Source: Nocardia goodfellowii
GTDB lineage: Bacteria; Actinomycetota; Actinomycetes; Mycobacteriales; Mycobacteriaceae
Direction of reading: 5' to 3'
Length of the DNA: 64,000 nt
Assembly (NCBI RefSeq): GCF_017875645.1
Contig: NZ_JAGGMR010000001.1
Coordinates: 620,001 to 684,000 of the forward strand
Within the stretch, counting starts at the first letter, position 1, and each line of letters opens with the position of its first letter. Shown piece after piece: positions 1 through 9,852 of the stretch. Under the pieces are notes generated by a model. It was not told the origin of the DNA, searched no databases, and saw only the letters and a program-made list of their open reading frames with translations. Both the position numbers and the translations under genes were made by a program.

Positions 1-1535
1 AAGTCGGAGGCGGCGGGTTCGATCAGCGAACCGCGCGGCGTCGCGCCCAATTTCACGCGTTCGTAGTCTTCGACCTCGGAGATCGCGGCACGCAGCACGT
101 CGGCGATCTCGACCGGGGCGGACTTGGCGCGGCGCTGCTTGGTACCGGCCAGGATCAGCAGGTTGTCGCCGTTTCGGCGCATACGCGCGGCGAGATGGTC
201 CAGGCGGAACAGGTTTTCGAGGAGGCGCGGGTCCTTCTCGTCGTACTCCATCGCCTCGATCAGGCTGAGCTGATGGTCGACGAGCGACTTGGAGCGGCGC
301 GCCAAGGTCTCGAACATGTCGTTGACCTGCGAACGCATCTGCGCCTGATCACTCGCCAAACGCAGCGCCTGCCCGTGGATATCGTCGACGGCGCGCGCCA
401 GCTGGCCGATCTCCTCGGAACTGCGCACCGGCATCGGTTCCAGCGGCACGTCTTCGGGGGCCGCGCCGTTACGGAGCTGGGCGACCTCGTGCGGCAGGTC
501 GCTCTCGGCGACGCGCAGGGCCGCGAGGCGCAGGCGGTGCAGCGGCACGATCATCGAGCGGGCGACGAACACGGCGAGCAAGAGCGCCGCGAGAATGGTC
601 GCGAGCACGACCGCGGTGTAGGTCCAGGCGTCGGTGTTGGCCTTGCCCGACAACCGCGACATGGCGGCTTCGATGTCTTTGGTCGCCTTGGCGATGATCC
701 GGTCGTAGACGTCCAGACTGGTCGTCATCGAGTTCTTCAACTCGCCGATCGGGATCTTGCCCGCCGCGATGTCCGGGCTGCTCACCAGTGAGATGCGCGT
801 GTCCACGCCCGCCCGCAGGTCGGCGATCGCCGGATCGCCGTCCGGGAATCGGTGCGCGAGCATGTTGAGCAACTGGCGCTCGGTATTGGCGGTGGTGAAG
901 AAGTTCGACAGGCCCGTGGCGTGCGCACCGCGCAAGAACTCGCTGAAGGCCGCCAGCTCGGGCACCAGGGTGCCTCGGGTGTTGATCGAATCGACAAGGC
1001 GCAGCTTCGCCGCGTCCAAGCCCGGGTCGCTGACCTGCGAGGTAGTGGTCTCCAAAATGGTGACCGACTCGTTGGTCGCCTTGTCGATCTGGGCTAGCGC
1101 TTCCGCCGCGTTCGGCGTCGGTGCCTTGCCCTGCGCCAAAGTGGTTTTCGCCTGGGTGATCATGCTCTCGAAGGCGGCCCGCGCCTTCGGCAGGTTATCG
1201 AGATCGCTGAGCGCGCCCTCGGCTACCACCAGGGCTTTGTCCAGATCGGCCAGGTTCTGGTCGGTCACGATGGACGTGCCCGGCGCCAGCGAAATCAACT
1301 GCGAACCCACAACGGTGTTGTAGGTCGAACGCAAACCGGTAACGGCCGGGATGACCTCGATGTTCTCCGAAATAGCCTTCAGTCGACCTGCTTCGGAAAA
1401 CTCTGAGGTAATCCTCGACACGCCGAGCCCAACCGCGACCGCCAGCGGCACGGCGAGGACCGCCGTAACCTTCCAGCGCAGGTCCCAATTGCCAAGCGCC
1501 CAGCGCTTCTTGCCGGACCTAGCGGCGTCACGCAT
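1..1535 (-). CDS. Conservon-type sensor histidine kinase (nitrate/nitrite-sensing-like), 3' end outside window
   Basis: The frame is open from an ATG at 1535 to the left edge, so at least 511 residues are present and the C-terminal ATPase domain is cut off. Residues about 20-38 form one membrane segment and 303-325 a second, enclosing a long extracytoplasmic helical domain of the nitrate/nitrite-sensor type. A HAMP-like linker follows, then an atypical phosphoacceptor helix region (ARRSKSLVDHQLSLIE, FRLDHLAARMRRN, about 410-455) instead of a normal HELRTP box. This pattern is known from the first gene of actinobacterial conservons (CvnA type), whose partners, a roadblock protein, a DUF742 protein and a small GTPase, would lie to the left. 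The role in signalling is inferred from the family. Confidence 0.85.
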   Translation of the reverse strand, partial: MRDAARSGKKRWALGNWDLRWKVTAVLAVPLAVAVGLGVSRITSEFSEAGRLKAISENIEVIPAVTGLRSTYNTVVGSQLISLAPGTSIVTDQNLADLDKALVVAEGALSDLDNLPKARAAFESMITQAKTTLAQGKAPTPNAAEALAQIDKATNESVTILETTTSQVSDPGLDAAKLRLVDSINTRGTLVPELAAFSEFLRGAHATGLSNFFTTANTERQLLNMLAHRFPDGDPAIADLRAGVDTRISLVSSPDIAAGKIPIGELKNSMTTSLDVYDRIIAKATKDIEAAMSRLSGKANTDAWTYTAVVLATILAALLLAVFVARSMIVPLHRLRLAALRVAESDLPHEVAQLRNGAAPEDVPLEPMPVRSSEEIGQLARAVDDIHGQALRLASDQAQMRSQVNDMFETLARRSKSLVDHQLSLIEAMEYDEKDPRLLENLFRLDHLAARMRRNGDNLLILAGTKQRRAKSAPVEIADVLRAAISEVEDYERVKLGATPRGSLIEPAASD

Positions 1536-1837
1536 CTCCCACTCACTTTCCAAACTGGCCCCAACCATGCGCCATCACATGCTGGCTCGACAGGCGAAGC
1601 TGGCCGAGAACTGCGGCTGGCCGAGAAATTGCGTCTATGACGGCCGAAATAAGTGACATCAGATTCTAACGGATCAATAACTTCTTGGGTGACGCCGAGG
1701 TGGACTACGGGCCTTGACCTGCCCGTTCCAGGCAAAAGCAAAGGTCACGACACCCACCCGGGTGTCGCGTGAAGTCTGCCACAATCATCCAGATCTATCG
1801 AGGCGGGTATCGAGGCGAGGGCTAGGGAGTCACAGGA
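1536..1837. other. Gene-free divergent spacer between the kinase and prpE
   Basis: This 302-base spacer separates two divergently transcribed genes and should hold both promoters. The only strong structure is an inverted repeat at 1745-1772. No convincing ORF is present. Confidence 0.5.
1745..1772. promoter_or_regulatory. Inverted repeat upstream of prpE (operator or hairpin)
   Basis: CGACACCC at 1748-1755 is the exact reverse complement of GGGTGTCG at 1760-1767, with a four-base spacer. The arms extend to TCA...TGA with a one-base bulge. It sits about 65 bases before the prpE start and lacks a T tract, so an operator is more likely than a terminator. Confidence 0.45.
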
Positions 1838-3841
1838 GTGGGTGCGCAGCACGACTACCGACCGGTCTATCAGACCAGCTTGGTGGATCCCGCCGAGTTC
1901 TGGAGCAGTGCTGCCGAGGCGATCGACTGGGATGTGCCGCCGACTCAAATCGTCGACACCGCAGCGCGACCGGTGCCTCGCTGGTTTCCGGATGCTCGCC
2001 TCAACACCTCCTACAACGCTCTGGACCGGCACGTGCACGGCGGCGACGACAGCCGGGCGAACCAGCCCGCCCTAATATACGACTCGGCTATGACCGACAC
2101 CAGGGGTCAATTCACCTACGGCGAATTGCTGGACGCGGTGGCCAAATTCGCGGGCGCGATGACTCGGCTCGGCGTCGGGGTCGGCGATCGGGTGGTCATC
2201 TACCTGCCGATGATTCCCGAGGCCGTGATCGCCATGCTGGCCTGCGCGCGCATCGGCGCGGTGCACTCGGTGGTCTTCGGCGGTTTCGCCGCGCCCGAGC
2301 TGGCGGCCCGCATCGACGACGCCGCGCCCGTGCTCATCATCACCGCCTCCGGCGGCCTGGAGCCGGGCCGCAAGATCGACTACCCGCCGATCGTGTTGCG
2401 GGCGTTGGACCTTGCCGAAACAAAAGCGCCCCGGCATGTGATCGTCAAACAGCGGCCGCAATTCCCGACCATGAAGTTCGCCGAGATGCAGGAGGCGACC
2501 GAATCGCTGCCGAGCTCCGCGGCGACGGTGGCCGTGCGCTGGCTGGACTGGAACGACGCGGAGCGGGACGCGCCGTACGCCGACCCGGTGTCGGTGGCGG
2601 CGACCGACCCGCTCTACATCCTCTACACCTCCGGCACCACCGGGAAACCCAAGGGCGTGGTGCGCGACAACGGCGGGCACGCGGTGGCGCTGGCCTGGTC
2701 CATGCGCAATATCTATGACGTAGGGCCGGGCGAAGTCATTTGGGCCGCTTCCGATGTCGGTTGGGTGGTCGGGCACTCCTACATCGTCTACGCGCCACTG
2801 CTGGTCGGCGCGACCACGCTGCTCTACGAGGGCAAGCCGGTCGGCACGCCGGACGCCGGCGCGTTCTGGCGGGTCGTCGAACAGCACCGGGTACGGGTGC
2901 TGTTCACCGCGCCGACCGCGTTGCGCGCGATCCGCAAGGCCGACGCCGAGGCGGCGCTCGCGCATCGCTACGACCTTTCCTCGCTGCGCGCGCTGTTCTG
3001 CGCCGGTGAGCGTTTGGATCCGGCGACCTTCGAGTGGGCCACCACCACGCTGCTCGACACCCGCCCGGACTGCCCGGTGGTGGATCACTGGTGGCAGACC
3101 GAGACCGGCTGGCCGATCTGCGCCAATCCGCTCGGCCTGCAACAGCTTCCGATCAAGGCGGGCTCGGCCTCGGTGCCGGTGCCCGGCTATCGCCTACGGG
3201 TGCTCGACGCCGAGGGCAATCCGGTGCCACCGGGAGTCGAGGGCAATATCGTGATCGGCCTACCGATGCCCCCCGGCACCCTGACCGGTCTATGGCACGC
3301 GGACGACCGTTTCCTGCGCTCCTACATGGCCGCCTTCCCCGGGCACTACCTCACCGGCGACTCCGGCTATTTCGACGAGGACGGCTATCTGTTCGTCCTC
3401 GGCCGCAGCGACGACGTGATCAATATGGCCGGCCACCGCCTCTCGGCGGGCAGCATCGAAGCCGCCATCGCCGGACATCCGGCGGTCGCCGAATGCGCGG
3501 TGATCGGACTGCCGGACGAGCTCAAGGGCCAGATCCCCATCGCCTACGTGGTGCTCAAGGAAAACATCTCGGTCGATCCCGAGCAGTTGCGCGCGGATCT
3601 CACCCGACGGGTCCGGGATCAGGTCGGCGCGATCGCGCAACTGGCCGACGCGGTGATCGTCGCGGGTCTGCCCAAGACCCGCTCCGGCAAGATCCTGCGC
3701 AAGACGATCCGCCAGATCAGCGCGGGCGACGACTACGACGTGCCCTCGACCATCGAAGATCCCTCGGTGCTGGTCGCGCTGGCCGATCAGGTCATCACCA
3801 CCAAGGCCGACACCGGCGAATTCCCGCGCATCACACCCTGA
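1838..3841 (+). CDS. prpE: Propionyl-CoA synthetase-like AMP-forming acyl-CoA ligase
   Basis: This 667-residue enzyme should activate a short-chain acid (propionate, possibly acetate) to its CoA thioester through an acyl-adenylate. It has the P-loop-like motif YTSGTTGKPKGVV (about 263-275), followed by RDNGGHAVAL, which is typical of PrpE. The motif YWQTE-equivalent is WWQTETGWPI near 419-428, and the C-terminal PKTRSGKILRK holds the acetylatable lysine of the family. The start is GTG with AGGGAG eight bases upstream. It stands alone, divergent from the conservon kinase. Acetyl-CoA synthetase is the main alternative. The overall architecture (short N-terminal extension, VVGHSYIVYAPLL block) favours PrpE. 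Confidence 0.8.
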   Translation: MGAQHDYRPVYQTSLVDPAEFWSSAAEAIDWDVPPTQIVDTAARPVPRWFPDARLNTSYNALDRHVHGGDDSRANQPALIYDSAMTDTRGQFTYGELLDAVAKFAGAMTRLGVGVGDRVVIYLPMIPEAVIAMLACARIGAVHSVVFGGFAAPELAARIDDAAPVLIITASGGLEPGRKIDYPPIVLRALDLAETKAPRHVIVKQRPQFPTMKFAEMQEATESLPSSAATVAVRWLDWNDAERDAPYADPVSVAATDPLYILYTSGTTGKPKGVVRDNGGHAVALAWSMRNIYDVGPGEVIWAASDVGWVVGHSYIVYAPLLVGATTLLYEGKPVGTPDAGAFWRVVEQHRVRVLFTAPTALRAIRKADAEAALAHRYDLSSLRALFCAGERLDPATFEWATTTLLDTRPDCPVVDHWWQTETGWPICANPLGLQQLPIKAGSASVPVPGYRLRVLDAEGNPVPPGVEGNIVIGLPMPPGTLTGLWHADDRFLRSYMAAFPGHYLTGDSGYFDEDGYLFVLGRSDDVINMAGHRLSAGSIEAAIAGHPAVAECAVIGLPDELKGQIPIAYVVLKENISVDPEQLRADLTRRVRDQVGAIAQLADAVIVAGLPKTRSGKILRKTIRQISAGDDYDVPSTIEDPSVLVALADQVITTKADTGEFPRITP

Positions 3842-3952
3842 ACGAATTCCGCTCTCCTCAGAGCTTTCTCATCCTTGTCTAAGACTTGGGCCACAGCGGG
3901 GTAATACCGTCGAGAGCACTCAGCAACCCCCTCGATTCTCGGGAGTTACCTC

Positions 3953-4336
3953 ATGATTCGTTTCTCTGCTCGTCCCGCCATCGCTCTGCTCGCGGGCGGT
4001 GCGGGCGCGGTCGCCGTGCTGCTCGCGCCGGGCGTAGCGAACGCGGGCCCGATGGAACTGGCGGCCCCGCTACTGAATTCGAACTGTTCCTTCGCTCAGG
4101 TCGATGCCGCGCTGCACGACAAGGCGCCCGCCCTGGCCAACATCCTCGACAACAACCCCGCGCAGAAGGCCGAACTGAAGGCCAAGTTCGATCTGCCGGT
4201 GGAGCAGCGGCGCGCCGAGTTCCAGCGGATCCTCGATGAGAACCCGGATGCCGCCGCACAGGCGCAGAACGATCCGCGGGCGGCGGGCCTCGCCAACACG
4301 ATCGCCGAAGTCGCGGCCGTCTGCCACACCTACTGA
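3953..4336 (+). CDS. Hemophore-related exported protein
   Basis: This 127-residue protein starts with a signal peptide ([18 protein letters not shown]... with an A-N-A/G cleavage region near residue 28-30). The mature part has the pattern [10 protein letters not shown] near its start and V-C-H-T-Y at its end, so two cysteines frame a small helical domain. I recognise this as the mycobacterial/nocardial hemophore-like family related to Rv0203, whose founder binds heme outside the cell. Heme binding here is inferred, since no assigned heme ligand can be read from the sequence. It lies 47 bases before the prrA start on the same strand. Confidence 0.7.
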   Translation: MIRFSARPAIALLAGGAGAVAVLLAPGVANAGPMELAAPLLNSNCSFAQVDAALHDKAPALANILDNNPAQKAELKAKFDLPVEQRRAEFQRILDENPDAAAQAQNDPRAAGLANTIAEVAAVCHTY

Positions 4337-4383
4337 GCTCTACCTTGACCGATCCGGCCGAAGGGGCGCGGCACAATGACCCT

Positions 4384-5082
4384 GTGACGGCTAACCCCAC
4401 GGTGCTTGTGGTCGACGACGACGAGGATGTGCTCGCTTCGGTCGAGCGCGGACTGCGGCTGTCCGGTTTCCGGGTGCTTGTCGCCCGGGACGGGGCAGCC
4501 GCTCTGCGTAGCGTGAACGAGCACGCACCCGACGCGATCGTGCTCGATATGAACATGCCCGTCCTCGACGGCGCCGGCGTAGTGACGGCCCTGCGAGCGA
4601 TGGGCAACGACGTGCCGATCTGCGTGCTCAGTGCCCGCGCCTCGGTCGACGACCGGATCGCCGGACTGGAATCCGGGGCCGACGATTACCTGGTCAAACC
4701 GTTCGTATTGGCGGAATTGGTGGCGCGGATCCGGGCGCTGCTGCGGCGGCGGTCGGACGCACCGGCACCCGAAACCCCGGGCGCGATCAGCGTCGGCCCG
4801 CTCGAGATCGACGAAGCCGGATATCGCGCGCTGCTGCACGGGCACGAAATCGAGCTCACCAAAAGGGAATTCGAGCTGCTGTCGACGCTGGCCCGCAATG
4901 CCGGTGTGGTGCTGAGCCGGGAGCGGCTGCTGGAATTGGTCTGGGGCTACGACTTCGCCGCCGACACCAATGTGGTCGATGTCTTCGTCGGCTATCTGCG
5001 GCGCAAACTCGAAACCGAGGGCACGCCAAGGCTTCTGCACACGATACGCGGCGTCGGGTTCGTGCTGCGGCCGCCGAAATGA
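4384..5082 (+). CDS. prrA: OmpR-family response regulator PrrA
   Basis: This 232-residue regulator pairs with the kinase that follows. The receiver domain has VVDDDEDV at its start, phosphoacceptor Asp near residue 55 (IVLDMNMP) and conserved Lys near 105 (DYLVKPF). The winged-helix domain contains LTKREFELL and ends [19 protein letters not shown], with the block [16 protein letters not shown] that is nearly invariant in mycobacterial PrrA. The GTG at 4384 is preferred over the upstream TTG at 4345 because the conserved sequence begins just after it. Its stop overlaps the kinase start in ATGA. In mycobacteria PrrAB is essential and linked to nitrogen limitation and intracellular adaptation; that is family knowledge. 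Confidence 0.92.
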   Translation: MTANPTVLVVDDDEDVLASVERGLRLSGFRVLVARDGAAALRSVNEHAPDAIVLDMNMPVLDGAGVVTALRAMGNDVPICVLSARASVDDRIAGLESGADDYLVKPFVLAELVARIRALLRRRSDAPAPETPGAISVGPLEIDEAGYRALLHGHEIELTKREFELLSTLARNAGVVLSRERLLELVWGYDFAADTNVVDVFVGYLRRKLETEGTPRLLHTIRGVGFVLRPPK

Positions 5083-6413
5083 AGGCTTTTTCGCTGCGCA
5101 CCCGGGTGGCGGCCGCCGCGGCGATGGGCGCGATCATCATCGTCACCCTGTTGAGTCTCATCAGTATTCGCGCGATCGAGCGCAACAATCTGCAACAGAG
5201 CGATCAGCAATTACGGTTGGCCTCGCGCCTCGTTCTGATCGACCCGGTGGTTGCGGTACGGCTGATCGGGCTGACCGGGTTGAACAGCGACATCGCCGTC
5301 ACCGTCCGCGACAAAGGCGCGGTGACGGCCAGCAGCCAGGTCCAATTGCCGCAGGGCGCACAGGGTTTCCGCACCGCCATGGTCGCGGGTAGCTCCTACC
5401 GATTGCTCACCACCACCGAGAATCAGCCCAGCGGCCGGACCGTGACTCTCGGCATCCTCGCCGAGGAGGCCGCGCGCGCGACCGCCGAACAGCGCCGCTG
5501 GGTCCTCGCGGGAGCGCTGATCGCGATCGCCGCCGCCGCCGCGCTGGGCTGGCTCTTCGCCGGACGCGCGGTCCGCCCGATCGTCCGGCTCACCGGGCAG
5601 GTGGCCGGTCGCAGCGGGTTCTCCGATCCCGCCGATCCCCCTGCCCCCGTGGATGGTTCGGGTGTCCGGGAGGCCGAGCAACTGGCCGACGCGGTGAACA
5701 CCATGCTGGCGCGGGTGGCCCAGGCCCAGGCCGAAACCGCCGCCGCGCTGGAGACCGCCCGCGATTTCGCCGCCGTCTCCGCGCACGAATTGCGCACCCC
5801 GCTCACCGCCATGCGCACCGATCTGGAAGTCCTGCGCACCCTGGACCTGGACGAGGCCCAGCGCGTGGAGATCCTCACCGACCTGCAACGCAGTCAGGGC
5901 CGGGTGGAGACCACCCTCGCGGCGCTGGAGCGTTTGGCTACCGGCGATCTCACCAATGAACGCGATCACGTGGCCACCGATGTGGGCGACCTGTGCGACC
6001 AGGCGGCCCACGACGCGATGCGGCACTTCCCCACCCTGAAGGTCAGCATCGACACCGATGCCGAACTCATCACCCGCGGCCTGCCCGCCGGTCTGCGGCT
6101 GGCGGTCGACAACGCCCTGGCCAACTCGGTGAAGCACGGCCGCGCCACGCACGCGCTGGTCTCCGCGCACCGAATGCCCGACGGGCACATCATGATCACC
6201 GTCGACGACGACGGCCAAGGCATCCCGGCCGAGGAACGCGAGGCGGTGTTCGACCGGTTCTACCGTGGCAGCCAGGCCAGCAAGGGCGGTTCCGGCCTCG
6301 GGCTGGCATTGGTCGCGCAGCAGGCCCAATTGCACGGCGGGCGCGCCTATTTCGACGAGAGCCCGCTGGGCGGAGCGCGCTTGGTGCTGGACCTGCCCGA
6401 TCGCGGCCGCTAG
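5079..6413 (+). CDS. prrB: Sensor histidine kinase PrrB
   Basis: This 444-residue membrane kinase phosphorylates PrrA. The first membrane segment spans about residues 11-31 and the second about 142-163, with an extracytoplasmic sensor loop between them. A HAMP linker follows, then the H-box [12 protein letters not shown] with His near 236, an N-box [12 protein letters not shown], and the ATP lid motifs DDDGQGIP and GSGLGLALV. The length matches the mycobacterial orthologue (about 446). It overlaps prrA by four bases, so the two are translationally coupled. A strong bidirectional hairpin lies 37 bases after the stop. The signal sensed cannot be read from the sequence. Confidence 0.92.
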   Translation: MKAFSLRTRVAAAAAMGAIIIVTLLSLISIRAIERNNLQQSDQQLRLASRLVLIDPVVAVRLIGLTGLNSDIAVTVRDKGAVTASSQVQLPQGAQGFRTAMVAGSSYRLLTTTENQPSGRTVTLGILAEEAARATAEQRRWVLAGALIAIAAAAALGWLFAGRAVRPIVRLTGQVAGRSGFSDPADPPAPVDGSGVREAEQLADAVNTMLARVAQAQAETAAALETARDFAAVSAHELRTPLTAMRTDLEVLRTLDLDEAQRVEILTDLQRSQGRVETTLAALERLATGDLTNERDHVATDVGDLCDQAAHDAMRHFPTLKVSIDTDAELITRGLPAGLRLAVDNALANSVKHGRATHALVSAHRMPDGHIMITVDDDGQGIPAEEREAVFDRFYRGSQASKGGSGLGLALVAQQAQLHGGRAYFDESPLGGARLVLDLPDRGR

Positions 6414-6450
6414 ATCCGCAGTTCCGGCACGCCGATGTGTTGGAACGAGA

Positions 6451-6495
6451 CGAGCCGGGCACCTGGACAGGATTACTGTCCAGGTGCCCGGCTCG
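6451..6495. terminator. Bidirectional terminator between prrB and citA
   Basis: Two perfect 20-base arms (6451-6470 and 6476-6495) enclose a five-base loop GATTA. It sits between the convergent ends of prrB and citA. There is no long T tract on either side, which is usual for high-GC actinobacteria. Confidence 0.85.
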
Positions 6496-6512
6496 GCGGG
6501 CGTCGGAGCGAA

Positions 6513-7634
6513 TCAGGCGTGGGCGATATTCGACCAGCCGGCAACCTCTTCGGGCTTGCGGGGGGCCGGGCCGGTGTAGATGGCGGCCGGACGCACCAGC
6601 TTGCCGAGCTGCTTCTGCTCGAGAATGTGCGCACACCAGCCGGCGGTGCGGCCACAGGTGAACATCGCGGGCATCATGTGCGCCGGCACCTCGGCGAAGT
6701 CCAGGATCACCGCGGCCCAGAACTCCACATTGGTCTCGATCGCGCGGTCCGGGCGACGCTCACGCAGCTCGGCCAGCGCGGCCTGCTCCAGCGCGGCGGC
6801 CACCTCGTAGCGGGGAGCGTTGAGTCGCTTGGCGGTGGCACGCAGCACACGGGCGCGCGGATCCTCGGCCCGGTACACCCGGTGGCCGAAGCCCATCAAC
6901 TTCTCCTTGCGGTCCAGGATGCCCTTGACCAGCGCCCGCGCGTCACCACTCCGCTCCACCGCTTCGATCATCGGCAGCACCCGAGCCGGAGCGCCGCCGT
7001 GCAGCGGGCCGGACATGGCGCCGATCGCGCCGGACAGCGCAGCCGCCACGTCGGCGCCGGTGGAGGCGATGACGCGGGCGGTGAAGGTGGAAGCGTTCAT
7101 GCCGTGCTCGGCGGCGGAAACCCAGTAGGCGTCGATGGCCTCGGTGTGCGCCGGATCCGGGTCGCCCTTCCAGCGGGTCATGAACCGCTCGGTGACCGTG
7201 GTGCACTCGTCGATCTTCTTCTGCGGCACGGCGGGCTGATAGATGCCGCGCGCGGACTGCGCCACGTAGGACAACGCCATGACCGAAGCGCGCGCGAGGT
7301 TCTCCCGGGCGGTCTCGTCGTCGATGTCGAGCAGCGGCTCGTAGCCCCAGATCGGGGCGAGCATGGCCAGGCCGGCCTGCACGTCGACGCGCACGTCACC
7401 GGTGTGCACGGGCAGCGGGAACGGCTCGGCCGGCGGCAGGCCGCGACCGAACTCGCCGTCGACCAGCAGGGCCCACACATCACCAAAGGTCACCCGGCCA
7501 CCGACCAGGTCCTCGATGTCGACGCCGCGGTAGCGCAGGGCACCGCCGTCCTTATCCGGCTCGGCGATGTCGGTGGTGAAAGCCACCACACCTTCGAGGC
7601 CGCTGACGAAATCACTGGGGACGGCGGTAGTCAT
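6513..7634 (-). CDS. citA: Citrate synthase 2 (CitA type)
   Basis: This 373-residue enzyme condenses oxaloacetate with acetyl-CoA (or propionyl-CoA in methylcitrate synthase relatives). The citrate synthase signatures are present: AEHGMNASTF, SGPLHGGAP and LMGFGHRVYRAEDPRA, then the catalytic Asp region ETNVEFWAAVILDFAEVP. The N terminus, FVSGLEGVVAFTTDIAEPDKDGGALRYRGVDIEDL, is characteristic of the mycobacterial CitA group. It is shorter than the hexameric GltA type encoded at 10005-11309. GGAGAG lies seven bases upstream of the ATG. A copy of a 28-bp repeat lies about 42 bases upstream of the start. Confidence 0.9.
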   Translation of the reverse strand: MTTAVPSDFVSGLEGVVAFTTDIAEPDKDGGALRYRGVDIEDLVGGRVTFGDVWALLVDGEFGRGLPPAEPFPLPVHTGDVRVDVQAGLAMLAPIWGYEPLLDIDDETARENLARASVMALSYVAQSARGIYQPAVPQKKIDECTTVTERFMTRWKGDPDPAHTEAIDAYWVSAAEHGMNASTFTARVIASTGADVAAALSGAIGAMSGPLHGGAPARVLPMIEAVERSGDARALVKGILDRKEKLMGFGHRVYRAEDPRARVLRATAKRLNAPRYEVAAALEQAALAELRERRPDRAIETNVEFWAAVILDFAEVPAHMMPAMFTCGRTAGWCAHILEQKQLGKLVRPAAIYTGPAPRKPEEVAGWSNIAHA

Positions 7635-7675
7635 GTTGGGACTCTCCTTGCACTACGGGTCGCATGGTGTTCGGC

Positions 7676-7703
7676 CGCTTGCGACTGCTTGTCAGGTCGC
7701 TCG
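7676..7703. repeat. 28-bp exact repeat, copy 1 (citA/pdxH spacer)
   Basis: The segment beginning CGCTTGCGACTGCTTG and ending GTCGCTCG is identical at 59690-59717. It lies in the divergent citA/pdxH spacer. It contains short complementary arms GCGAC and GTCGC ten bases apart. Confidence 0.8.
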
Positions 7704-7787
7704 CGATGATCTGTTGAGATGGCTCGCCGAGCACATGCCGATCAAGAAAACGATAACTCTTTGCTACCCCGGAGTAACGTCTGGCCC

Positions 7788-8516
7788 ATGCAGGCGGATG
7801 ACAATTTCCCGACCAACCGCAATCCGGCCGAAAATCTCCCGAGCACCGATCTCGCCGGGATGCGAGTCGACTACGGGGTGCTGCATTCAGGCAGTGGCGA
7901 GGACACCGATCTCGATGAAACATGGCTGGCCGGGGGCTGGGAACCGTTGTTACGGCACTGGATCGAGCAGGCCACGGCCGTGGGCATAGCCGAGCCGAAC
8001 GCCATGGTGCTGGCCACCGTCTCGCTGGCGGGCGGCACCCCCAGACCGGTTGCCAGAACCGTGCTGTGCAAGGGTCTCTCGCCCGCGGGTGTGACTTTTT
8101 ACACCAACTACGATTCGGCCAAGGGGACCCAGTTGGCGGGGGTACCGTTCGCGGCCGCGACCTTCCTGTGGCCCGCGCTCGGCCGCCAGGTGCATGTGCG
8201 CGGCGCGGTGGAGAAGACGCCACCGGAGACGACCACGCTCTACTGGCGCTCGCGTCCCCGCGAGTCGCAGCTCGGCGCGTGGGCGTCGCAGCAGTCCCGG
8301 CCCGTCGGCTCCCGCGCCGAGCTGGACCGGATCCTGGCCGAGACCACCGAGCGCTTCGCCGACGTCGACGACATCCCGGTGCCGCCGCACTGGGGCGGCT
8401 ATCTGCTCCGACCCGACGAGGTCGAGTTCTGGCAGGGCCGCCGCGGCCGGTTGCACAACCGGATCGTGGCGCGCATCAGCGCCGACGGAATGCGCGTGCA
8501 ACGACTACAACCGTGA
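7788..8516 (+). CDS. pdxH: Pyridoxamine 5'-phosphate oxidase
   Basis: This FMN enzyme oxidises pyridoxamine or pyridoxine 5'-phosphate to pyridoxal 5'-phosphate. The 242-residue sequence has [11 protein letters not shown] and [10 protein letters not shown], the FMN region [10 protein letters not shown], then [13 protein letters not shown] and [22 protein letters not shown]. It ends with the family C-terminal pattern [15 protein letters not shown]...RLQP. The ATG at 7788 is used because an upstream in-frame start at 7719 would add sequence not expected of the family. Another ATG at 7860 is possible. The gene is divergent from citA and followed 48 bases later by an MFS gene. PLP made here serves SerC and the DapC-type aminotransferase, among others. 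Confidence 0.9.
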   Translation: MQADDNFPTNRNPAENLPSTDLAGMRVDYGVLHSGSGEDTDLDETWLAGGWEPLLRHWIEQATAVGIAEPNAMVLATVSLAGGTPRPVARTVLCKGLSPAGVTFYTNYDSAKGTQLAGVPFAAATFLWPALGRQVHVRGAVEKTPPETTTLYWRSRPRESQLGAWASQQSRPVGSRAELDRILAETTERFADVDDIPVPPHWGGYLLRPDEVEFWQGRRGRLHNRIVARISADGMRVQRLQP

Positions 8517-8564
8517 CGAATCCAACACTGTCGCGGCTCTGACCGGCTGGATACGCTCCGATCG

Positions 8565-9848
8565 GTGAAACTGCTCGCCGACACGACACCGCTGCGCTAT
8601 CCCGACTTCCGGCGGTTGTGGACCAGCAACATCGTCACCGTCATCGGATCCCAGCTGGCCGTGGTCGCGGTGCCGCAGCAGATCTTCCAGATCACCGGCA
8701 GCTCCGGATACGTGGGCCTGGCCGGACTGTTCGGCCTGATTCCGCTGATCGTGTTCGGACTGTGGGGCGGCGCGCTGGCCGACGTGATGGACCGGCGCAA
8801 GCTGATGCTGATCACCAACGCGGGTACCGGCCTCACCGCGCTCGCCTTCTGGGCCCAAGCCGCCGCCGGTCTGAACAATGTGTGGGTGGTGCTCGTGCTC
8901 TTCGGGGCACAGCAGGCGCTGTTCGCGGTGAACCAGCCGACCCGCAGCGCCGCCATCCCGCGCCTGCTCCCCGAGGAGCATTTGGCCGCGGCCAGCGCGC
9001 TGAGCATGACCGTGCAGCAGTTCGGCGCCATCGCGGGTCCCGTGCTCGCCGGTGTGCTGATCCCCGTGGTGGGGCTGTCCACGCTGTATCTGATCGACGC
9101 GATCGCCCTGATCGCCACCGTCTGGGCGGTGTGGCGACTGCCGGCCATCCCGCCGACCGGCACGGCCCGCACCGCCGGATTGCGCACGGTGCTGGACGGA
9201 TTCGTATATCTGGCCACCCAGCGCATCCTGCTGGCGTCGTTCGTGGTCGACGTGATCGCGATGGTGTTCGGTATGTCCCGGGCGCTGTACCCGGAGATCG
9301 CGCACAAGACCTTCGGCGACCCGGCCAGCGGCGGCGTGGCGCTCGGCCTGCTGTTCGCGTCGATGTCGGTGGGCGCGGTGCTCGGCGGCGTGTTCTCCGG
9401 CTGGATCGTCCATGTGCGCCGCCAAGGCCTGACGGTGCTGGTCTGCATCGCGCTGTGGGGACTGTCCATGGTCGGCTTCGGACTCGCCGTGGGATTCACC
9501 GGGCACGGCCTCGGGCCGAGCCTGGGACTGTGGATCGCGCTGGCCTGCTCCGCCTTCGGCGGCGCGGTGGACATGGTGTCGGCGGCACTGCGCATCGCCA
9601 TGCTGCAAACCGTCACCACCGACGAGATGCGCGGCCGGCTACAGGGCGTCTTCATCGTCATCGTCGCTGGTGGACCCCGGATCGGTGATGTTGCACACGG
9701 TTTCGCGGCAGCGAGCCTGGGTACCGCTGTGGCCGCGGCGGGCGGCGGTGTCCTCGTGGTGGTCGGCGTGGTGGTCGCGGCCCTGGCATTTCCGGCGTTC
9801 GTCCGATATCGAGTGGCCAGGACACACCCGGTGCAGGTGTCGTCGTAG
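8565..9848 (+). CDS. MFS exporter, EntS/DHA-like
   Basis: This 427-residue protein has about 12 hydrophobic segments and no soluble domain. The N-terminal block DFRRLWTSNIVTVIGSQLAVVAVPQQIF and the loop GALADVMDRRKLML fit the EntS-like subgroup of major facilitator exporters. The motif NQPTRSAAIPRLLPEEHLAAASAL is also typical of that group. Relatives export siderophores or drugs; the substrate here is unknown. The start is GTG, 48 bases after pdxH, and the two may share a transcript. A weak hairpin (arms CAAACCTC and GAGGTTTG, 9853-9880) follows the stop. Confidence 0.8.
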   Translation: MKLLADTTPLRYPDFRRLWTSNIVTVIGSQLAVVAVPQQIFQITGSSGYVGLAGLFGLIPLIVFGLWGGALADVMDRRKLMLITNAGTGLTALAFWAQAAAGLNNVWVVLVLFGAQQALFAVNQPTRSAAIPRLLPEEHLAAASALSMTVQQFGAIAGPVLAGVLIPVVGLSTLYLIDAIALIATVWAVWRLPAIPPTGTARTAGLRTVLDGFVYLATQRILLASFVVDVIAMVFGMSRALYPEIAHKTFGDPASGGVALGLLFASMSVGAVLGGVFSGWIVHVRRQGLTVLVCIALWGLSMVGFGLAVGFTGHGLGPSLGLWIALACSAFGGAVDMVSAALRIAMLQTVTTDEMRGRLQGVFIVIVAGGPRIGDVAHGFAAASLGTAVAAAGGGVLVVVGVVVAALAFPAFVRYRVARTHPVQVSS

Positions 9849-9852
9849 CGGG

